From contig NZ_CANNFH010000004.1 in NCBI RefSeq assembly GCF_947503875.1, positions 124,001-188,000 of the forward strand: a DNA stretch of 64,000 nucleotides. The letters are read 5' to 3'. Below, piece by piece: positions 59,307 through 64,000 of the stretch. Positions within the stretch are counted from its first letter, which is position 1; every line of letters begins with the position of its first letter. The notes beneath the pieces are model-generated. The model did not search any database. It worked only from the letters and a program-made list of their open reading frames with translations, and was not told the origin of the DNA. This stretch comes from an uncultured Polaribacter sp. (lineage in GTDB: Bacteria > Bacteroidota > Bacteroidia > Flavobacteriales > Flavobacteriaceae). The translations under genes and the position numbers were made by a program.

Positions 59307-59852
59307 ATGAGCACATTTAACGTACCTACAAAAAACGAAGTATCTGAAAACAACCAAGCCATTTTTGCACAATTAGAAAAAGGACTAGGTTTTGTACCAA
59401 ACTTATACGCTTCTTTAGCGCACAGTGATACTGCTTTAGAAAACTTTTTAGCAATTGGTAATGCAAAAACAAGCTTTTCAGCTAAAGAAAAAGAAGTAAT
59501 AAACCTAGCTGTAAGTCAAGTAAACGAATGCGTTTACTGTTTATCTGCACACACTGCAATAGGAAAATTAAACGGTTTTTCTGACGATCAAATATTAGAA
59601 TTAAGAGCAGGAAATGCCACTTTTAATGAAAAATTAGACGCTTTAGCAAAATTTGCAAGAAGTGTAGCAATTAACAGAGGAGCAGCAAGCCCAGAAAGTA
59701 TAACTGCTTTTTACAATGCAGGCTTTACAAAAGGAAATTTAGCAGACGCTATTTTAGTTATAGGAGAAATTACCATTACCAATTACTTTCATAAAACAAC
59801 AGAAGTACCTGTAGATTTCCCAATAGCAAAAGTATTAGAAACAGTAGCATAA
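59307..59852 (+). CDS. Carboxymuconolactone decarboxylase family protein, AhpD-like
   Basis: A 181-residue all-helical protein of the carboxymuconolactone decarboxylase/AhpD superfamily. The redox motif E-C-V-Y-C-L-S-A-H (Cys75, Cys78, His82) equals the AhpD core E-x-x-C-x-Y-C-x-x-x-H pattern. AhpD-type proteins are peroxidases or alkylhydroperoxidase reductants. No signal peptide. It follows the CPNC mini-gene by 91 bp and precedes the cupredoxin-like gene by 44 bp; the thioredoxin upstream is a plausible electron donor (inference). Upstream of the start is a 90-bp A-rich leader. Confidence 0.88.
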   Translation: MSTFNVPTKNEVSENNQAIFAQLEKGLGFVPNLYASLAHSDTALENFLAIGNAKTSFSAKEKEVINLAVSQVNECVYCLSAHTAIGKLNGFSDDQILELRAGNATFNEKLDALAKFARSVAINRGAASPESITAFYNAGFTKGNLADAILVIGEITITNYFHKTTEVPVDFPIAKVLETVA

Positions 59853-59896
59853 GTATTAAAAATTAATTAACACAATAATAAATAAACAATAGTAAG

Positions 59897-60271
59897 ATGA
59901 AAAAAGTAATAGCAATTTTAGTAGTAGTATTAGCATTCGCATTTAACACAAATGCACAAAGCAACACTGTAAAAACAGTTTCTTTAGAACAAACTAAAGG
60001 CGAGTTTACCCAAAAAGAAATTAAAATTTCAGAAGGAACTTATATTTTTAAAGTGAGCAATAATAATGCTGCAAAAGAAGTAGGTTTGGTTTTAATTGAA
60101 AGTGGTAAAGATGGTAAAAATGCAGAAAACCATATAAAAAACGCTTACGTTACACAAATGGTAAAGCATGGTAAAACAGAATCTTCTAAACCAGTAACTT
60201 TAAAAAAAGGAACATACCAATACTTTTGTCCTTTTAACAAAACACCACAATACAAATTAATTGTAGAGTAG
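59897..60271 (+). CDS. Exported cupredoxin-like protein lacking most copper ligands
   Basis: A 124-residue exported protein: signal peptide (VIAILVVVLAFAFNTNAQ) and a single beta-sandwich with cupredoxin layout (EISEGTYIFKVSNNN type strand, then TLKKGTYQYFCPFNKTPQYKLIVE at the end). In blue copper proteins the last loop carries C-x-x-H-x-x-M; here it is C-P-F-N-K-T-P-Q-Y, so only the Cys remains and the upstream His is also absent. It may be a non-copper or altered-metal member. It ends the redox group and shares a terminator with the convergent gene. Confidence 0.7.
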   Translation: MKKVIAILVVVLAFAFNTNAQSNTVKTVSLEQTKGEFTQKEIKISEGTYIFKVSNNNAAKEVGLVLIESGKDGKNAENHIKNAYVTQMVKHGKTESSKPVTLKKGTYQYFCPFNKTPQYKLIVE

Positions 60272-60292
60272 TTTTTACTACCAATTTTAATA

Positions 60293-60324
60293 AAAAAGGC
60301 GAGCACAAATGTGCTCGCCTTTTT
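60293..60324. terminator. Bidirectional terminator
   Basis: Perfect 14-bp stem AAAAAGGCGAGCAC / GTGCTCGCCTTTTT with an AAAT loop. It serves the cupredoxin-like gene on one strand and the outer-membrane gene on the other (whose stop codon touches it). Confidence 0.9.
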
Positions 60325-61346
60325 TATTTTGTATTTAAATTAAAATTTACATACACAGCAATAGATTGTTGTGGCGTTACATTACCACCAAACAAATTGT
60401 GCGAAATTGGCGCCGTATAATTGGCACCAAAAATAAATTTTTGTGTAGTTATTTCTGCACCCAATGTTCCGTTAAAAACACTACCATCTGTAGCTGCAAT
60501 AGTTTCACCAAACTGTTCTATTTTATTGTAAATATTACCAGAAAAACCTACAAAAGGCAATAGCATAAACTTTTCTTTAGCTATTGCATAAAATAAATTA
60601 GAGGCATAACTAAACTGATTCCCAAACCTGTATTCGTTTTTGTTTTCTCCTTTAAAATAATATGTTAAGGCTGTATTTACACCAAATTTATCGCTTCCAT
60701 AATTGTGAGCTATACCAAAAATACCATCTAAACTACCTGTACCTAATTGAAAACCTGGGTTTACTCTATCTGCTAAAACTTGTTCAAATTTGCCTGTTGG
60801 TAATTTTGCACCCAAACCAATTTCTATAGAATGGCCAGAAGGTTCTTTGGGTACATTAGTATATAATTTTACTTTTTTGGCATCTGGTTTTTTATAAAAT
60901 CTAATTTTATACCAACCCACAACTGTAGCGTCTCCAAAACCATTAATATTCTCATTTCTATCTGTAAATGCTCTTTTTAAATCTTGATAAGGCAAAATAG
61001 CACTTACATAAAACTTGTCTGTTATTGGTATTCTACTCCAAAGTTGGTAGGTGTTAAAATTCTCTGTACTTGTGGGCGAATTCGAAAAAATGCCATCTCT
61101 AGAAACAAATTTCTGATAAATATATCTTACTCCTACAAAACTAGCATTATTTAATGTTCCTGCACCAAAACTACCACTACTTGTTGCACAGCCACATAAA
61201 TCACAAAAGTAATATTCAAAAGAACCTACTTCATGGGCGCTGCATAAATTTTCATTTTCAAGCGCATAATTTTGTGTTGAAACCGCACAAAAAATCAGCA
61301 AAAAAAGAAAAGTTTGTTTTTTAAAATTCTGCAAAACGCTCATCAT
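60324..61346 (-). CDS. Outer-membrane barrel-like protein with CxxCxC motif
   Basis: A 340-residue exported protein: signal peptide (TFLFLLIFCAVSTQNYA), a Cys motif C-D-L-C-G-C at about residues 49-54 (FCDLCGCATSSGSFGAG), then amphipathic strands typical of a transporter-type barrel (TDKFYVSAILPYQDLKRAF; GFGDATVVGWYKIRF; IEIGLGAKLPTGKFEQVL). It lies downstream of the MbnH-like gene with a 26-bp overlap of reading frames, so the two are translationally coupled. The Cys motif could bind metal. I do not recognise a named family; an outer-membrane channel or receptor for a metal compound is a guess. Confidence 0.72.
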   Translation of the reverse strand: MMSVLQNFKKQTFLFLLIFCAVSTQNYALENENLCSAHEVGSFEYYFCDLCGCATSSGSFGAGTLNNASFVGVRYIYQKFVSRDGIFSNSPTSTENFNTYQLWSRIPITDKFYVSAILPYQDLKRAFTDRNENINGFGDATVVGWYKIRFYKKPDAKKVKLYTNVPKEPSGHSIEIGLGAKLPTGKFEQVLADRVNPGFQLGTGSLDGIFGIAHNYGSDKFGVNTALTYYFKGENKNEYRFGNQFSYASNLFYAIAKEKFMLLPFVGFSGNIYNKIEQFGETIAATDGSVFNGTLGAEITTQKFIFGANYTAPISHNLFGGNVTPQQSIAVYVNFNLNTK

Positions 61347-62373
61347 TTAAAAAAGTGTTATCTGTTAATGTTTTTAAAAATGCAATTACATTTTCTTTAT
61401 CTTCTTGGGTTAAATCTATACCCAAACTGCCATCTGCTTTTCGTAAAATTGGGTCTACCTCACTACCATTTTCTACCATTCCGTCTGTGTAGAAATTTAA
61501 AACGTCTTCTAAAGTTCCAAATCTGCCATCATGCATATAAGGAAAGGACATTTCAACATTTCTTAAACTAGGTACTCTAAACTTGTAAAAATCTTCTGCA
61601 AAACCAGAAACACGTTTTCTACCTTCTTCTTCAGGAAATCTAGAGTTTACAGGTATGCCATTATTTCTGTAATTCTTATCAGTAAATAAGGCTCCAGAAT
61701 GACAAGAAGCACATTTATTACTAAAGATTTGAAAGCCTTTTTCTTCTTTAGTTGTAAATGCAGCGTTCTCTTCTTTTCTAATTACTTTATCATATTTAGA
61801 ATCGCCAGAAATCATAGTAACCATAAATTGAGATAATGCTTTTAACAATCTTTCTGAGGTAACTTCTGCATCACCAAAAGCATTACTAAACAAAATATCA
61901 TACTCTTTATAACTACTTAATTTAGAAATTACAGAAGGTATGGTTTCATTCATTTCAAAATCGCTTGTAATTGGAATTATAGGTTGCAAATCCAAATGAA
62001 TTGCAGCTCCATCCCAAGTAAATTCGCTAAAAAAAGCTAAATTTTGTATGGGTTGTGCATTTCTAAAACCTGTTTTACCGTCTACACCATGACTTGTAGT
62101 GTGCCCATGATGCGTAAAAGCAGAGGCCTGTTCATGACAAAATCCGCAAGAAATTATTCCATCAGAAGCTAATCTACCTTCATAAAAAAGCATTTTACCC
62201 AAAGCAATTCCTTCTTCTGTTAAAGGATTTTTACTCAAATCGTAATCGATATCAGGAAAGTTACTCGGTATCTGTAAATCGATATTTGTAGGAATTTTTA
62301 CATATTCCTCTTCTTCCGCAGAACAAGAAAACAATAACAAAAAACCTACACTAATTAAAAATAATTTTCTCAT
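61321..62373 (-). CDS. Di-haem cytochrome c peroxidase, MbnH-like lipoprotein (cluster 2)
   Basis: A 350-residue lipoprotein (signal ending FLLLFSCSAE) with haem motifs CGFCH (residues 76-80) and CASCH (221-225), and the segments TWDGAAIHLDLQPIIPIT and SFPYMHDGRFGTLEDVLNFY. A His-rich stretch (AFTHHGHTTSHG) follows the first haem. It belongs to the di-haem peroxidase / MauG superfamily and is paired with the MbnP-like gene upstream (157 bp away, with a MITE-like element between). MbnH of methanotrophs converts a Trp of MbnP to kynurenine. Its stop lies inside the next gene. Confidence 0.86.
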   Translation of the reverse strand: MRKLFLISVGFLLLFSCSAEEEEYVKIPTNIDLQIPSNFPDIDYDLSKNPLTEEGIALGKMLFYEGRLASDGIISCGFCHEQASAFTHHGHTTSHGVDGKTGFRNAQPIQNLAFFSEFTWDGAAIHLDLQPIIPITSDFEMNETIPSVISKLSSYKEYDILFSNAFGDAEVTSERLLKALSQFMVTMISGDSKYDKVIRKEENAAFTTKEEKGFQIFSNKCASCHSGALFTDKNYRNNGIPVNSRFPEEEGRKRVSGFAEDFYKFRVPSLRNVEMSFPYMHDGRFGTLEDVLNFYTDGMVENGSEVDPILRKADGSLGIDLTQEDKENVIAFLKTLTDNTFLNDERFAEF

Positions 62374-62390
62374 ATTTTTAAAATAAAATA

Positions 62391-62520
62391 GAGCTGGTCT
62401 AAAAAGTAATTTCTATCTGTAATTTCAACTTTATGGAGAAATATAAACTATTGAATATATTTTTCTAATCCATTACATTCCGCTGAAAATAACAAACAGA
62501 TCTACTTTTTAGACCCTCTC
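62391..62520. mobile_element. MITE-like element between MbnP- and MbnH-like genes
   Basis: 130 bp with terminal inverted repeats of 18 bp: GAGCTGGTCTAAAAAGTA (62391-62408) and TACTTTTTAGACCCTCTC (62503-62520), 16 of 18 matching, including a perfect 13-bp block. AAATA flanks both sides (62386-62390 and 62521-62525), a possible target duplication. The termini resemble those of some Bacteroidetes insertion sequences (GAGnnTGTCTAAAAAGT type). There is no coding capacity. The stem could also act as an attenuator. Confidence 0.5.
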
Positions 62521-62530
62521 AAATAAGTTT

Positions 62531-63310
62531 TTAGTTATGCACGTGATCTATAGTAAACATTCCGTTTACGTTAGTTGCAATCTGTGGAGATTTTACACCA
62601 TCTACATGAATTTGTGCAGCATCATCTAACATAAATTTTGTATTTCCCTGTAAAATGTTAGCAACATCTGCAACAACATGAATTTCTGGAGTTGCATCTA
62701 CTCTAACTCTTGCAGAATTTGTTAAGTCTAAAGTTACTTCTTTGTAGTTGTCTAAAGCACTACCATGACTTCCCATATGAAATGCAAAAGCAGTTTCTTC
62801 TACTGTATTTGTAGAAGTATACACACCTTCAAAAACCATAAATTTATAACCTGCTTGCCAGCTCCACATCATACCAGCATCTTTTGCCAAACTTAAAAAA
62901 TCACCTTGTCCTGTAGCACCTTCTAAATATTTTTCTTGGTCTACTCCAATTCCAAATGTTAATTTGGTATAATCTTCCTCTGGAATGTTATTTAAAGTAA
63001 TAAATTGAGAAGCAGTAACCTCTTCATTTACAATAAAATAAGATTCGTTTTTAGGGTATGTAAAAACAGTACCATCTGAAGTTTCTAAGCGAACATTGCT
63101 TACAATATATTTTACTTTAGAAATTTTAATTTGTTCCGTTTCGTTTGCTTTATAAGGTGTTGTTTTTAATAATAAATCAGACGTTTTGTATGCATTATCA
63201 AATTCTAAGGTTAAAGAACCTTCGCCTTCTAAAATTTCAGTTTCATTAGAAGAACAAGCTGTAATGGTAAGTGCTACAACAGTAGCTGTTAAGTATTTTA
63301 AAATTTTCAT
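62531..63310 (-). CDS. MbnP-like lipoprotein (cluster 2)
   Basis: A 259-residue lipoprotein (signal ending LTITACSSN) with an MbnP-like domain: LTLEFDNAYKTSDLLLKTTP, IKISKVKYIVSNVRLETSDG, LTFGIGVDQEKYLEGATGQG, MMWSWQAGYKFMVFEG and FAFHMGSHGSALDN. The only two tryptophans are in W-S-W-Q, and the H-M-G-S-H block and the C-terminal DHVHN give more metal-type residues. If the partner MbnH-like enzyme works as in methanotrophs, one of these Trp residues would become kynurenine and bind copper (inference). It is followed by the MITE-like element and the MbnH-like gene. Confidence 0.84.
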   Translation of the reverse strand: MKILKYLTATVVALTITACSSNETEILEGEGSLTLEFDNAYKTSDLLLKTTPYKANETEQIKISKVKYIVSNVRLETSDGTVFTYPKNESYFIVNEEVTASQFITLNNIPEEDYTKLTFGIGVDQEKYLEGATGQGDFLSLAKDAGMMWSWQAGYKFMVFEGVYTSTNTVEETAFAFHMGSHGSALDNYKEVTLDLTNSARVRVDATPEIHVVADVANILQGNTKFMLDDAAQIHVDGVKSPQIATNVNGMFTIDHVHN

Positions 63311-63455
63311 TTTTTAATATTTTTCACTTCAATTTTATATTGAAGTTTTAATTTGTTGTAAATAAATGTGTTGTTATACATTATGCTTTTATCCTAAAAA
63401 AGATAAAAACGCAACGCAAAAGGTGGTATAAATTAATTTATACAAAAACGGGTAT

Positions 63456-63839
63456 TTACAAATGAAAATCTGGCGGTTGCTCTAAACCACTGCTAAAATT
63501 TTTAGCATATAAAGAGTTTTTCTTAAAAATAAGTTTCCTTTTTTGGAAGGTAATTTGCTGCAAAACAAAGCTTGCTATTTGCTGATGAAAAACAGGAAAA
63601 AAAGCATCTGAGGCTACTGTAAAACCTTGTACATCATCTTTAGTTACATCTACTTTTGGTGCAATTTTTTTCGCTAAATGACATTTTCCATTACATTGCA
63701 ACTGTGGCTTTTCTTTGTTAACACAGTAAGTTTCTATAATGTAATCTATATTTAACGCAAAATAACCAATATACCCTAAATGATAAACAGGTCTAACAGC
63801 CAACGCTAAAAATAATATGATACAAAAGGTTTTTTTCAA
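63456..63839 (-). CDS. Small exported or membrane protein with CNGKCH motif
   Basis: A 127-residue protein with an N-terminal hydrophobic segment (FCIILFLALAVRPVYHLGYI) and the motif Y-C-V-N-K-E-K-P-Q-L-Q-C-N-G-K-C-H-L (three cysteines and one His). Similar small proteins are common in Bacteroidetes near copper- and metal-related membrane genes, but I know no assigned function. It precedes the MbnP-like gene by 145 bp on the same strand and has its own -7 box (63854-63861). The C-terminus (EQPPDFHL) ends in prolines. A metal-binding role is inferred. Confidence 0.65.
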   Translation of the reverse strand: MKKTFCIILFLALAVRPVYHLGYIGYFALNIDYIIETYCVNKEKPQLQCNGKCHLAKKIAPKVDVTKDDVQGFTVASDAFFPVFHQQIASFVLQQITFQKRKLIFKKNSLYAKNFSSGLEQPPDFHL

Positions 63840-63853
63840 GAAAAAAATTTTTG

Positions 63854-63861
63854 CAAAGATA
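63854..63861 (-). promoter_or_regulatory. -7 box of the CNGKCH gene
   Basis: The reverse-strand TATCTTTG fits the consensus and ends 14 nt before the start codon at 63839. It may drive the whole cluster 63839-60324. Confidence 0.6.
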
Positions 63862-63969
63862 GTATTTATTAGATTTTTACGTTAAATTTTAACTAACAAA
63901 AGGAAATAACTAGCACAAAAATTCTGTAAAACTCTAAATATGCGTTAATTTAGCGTTTGTAAAAGAATA

Positions 63970-63977
63970 TAATTTTG
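63970..63977 (+). promoter_or_regulatory. -7 box pointing out of the window
   Basis: TAATTTTG fits TAnnTTTG and points to a gene beyond the window. No coding start is visible before the edge. Confidence 0.3.
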
Positions 63978-64000
63978 TTAAATTACTACACATATCCACA

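Overview
The window is AT-rich DNA from a bacterium of the phylum Bacteroidota, almost certainly a marine Flavobacteriaceae (Polaribacter/Tenacibaculum-like; genus is inference). The support is a complete Bacteroidetes aerotolerance (Bat) operon, a SUF operon with a four-helix-bundle gene, a TonB-dependent receptor followed by a lipoprotein, DUF1800/DUF1501 partners, and promoter -7 boxes of the form TAnnTTTG in front of many genes. No rRNA, tRNA, CRISPR array or intact transposase gene was seen.

Layout. 1-385: 3' end of an LpxH-like gene. 491-9195: Bat operon (moxR, DUF58, a DUF4381-like membrane protein, batA, batB, batC, batD, batE), whose wider spacers are filled with dispersed repeats, two of which are read in frame as N-terminal leaders. 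9290-12579: a decayed universal-stress-protein gene, cvpA, a conserved hypothetical, a GNAT remnant, a TlpA-like thioredoxin and yraN. 12770-18467: a CrtA-like monooxygenase, a membrane AraC regulator, a serine hydrolase fused to propeller-like repeats, an LD-carboxypeptidase and a small outer-membrane protein. 18603-25620: metG (with a repeat-derived insertion), a TonB-plug protein, a histone-deacetylase-like hydrolase, a candidate small RNA and two lipoproteins. 25829-31231: a two-subunit molybdenum oxidoreductase and the DUF1800/DUF1501 pair. 31326-36615: ribF, a TonB-dependent receptor and an SGNH-type lipoprotein. 36689-45128: SUF iron-sulfur assembly genes, with sufS split from sufABCD by two unrelated genes and a broken gene.

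45185-49709: a secreted or lipoprotein operon (choice-of-anchor B protein, seven-repeat propeller, MbnP-like protein, MbnH-like di-haem peroxidase). 49873-58261: acyltransferase, thiL, a PIN toxin-antitoxin pair, a TIM-barrel isomerase, an alpha/beta hydrolase, brnQ, a GH26 mannanase and an AraC regulator. 58412-60271: a structured Bacteroidetes repeat followed by a redox module (thioredoxin, a CPNC mini-protein, AhpD-like protein, cupredoxin-like protein); a 141-bp leader is duplicated in front of the thioredoxin and the mini-protein with one mismatch. 60324-63839, reversed: a second MbnP/MbnH set with a CxxCxC outer-membrane protein, a CNGKCH-motif protein and a MITE-like element.

The most interesting signals are (i) dispersed repeats domesticated as coding sequence in the Bat operon and in metG, (ii) inverted repeats that begin at the stop codons of the suf genes, one pair enclosing the four-helix-bundle gene, (iii) the duplicated leader and Cys-motif mini-gene in the thioredoxin module facing a MbnP/MbnH cluster, and (iv) three genes whose -7 box ends exactly 4 nt before the start codon, as expected for leaderless transcripts.
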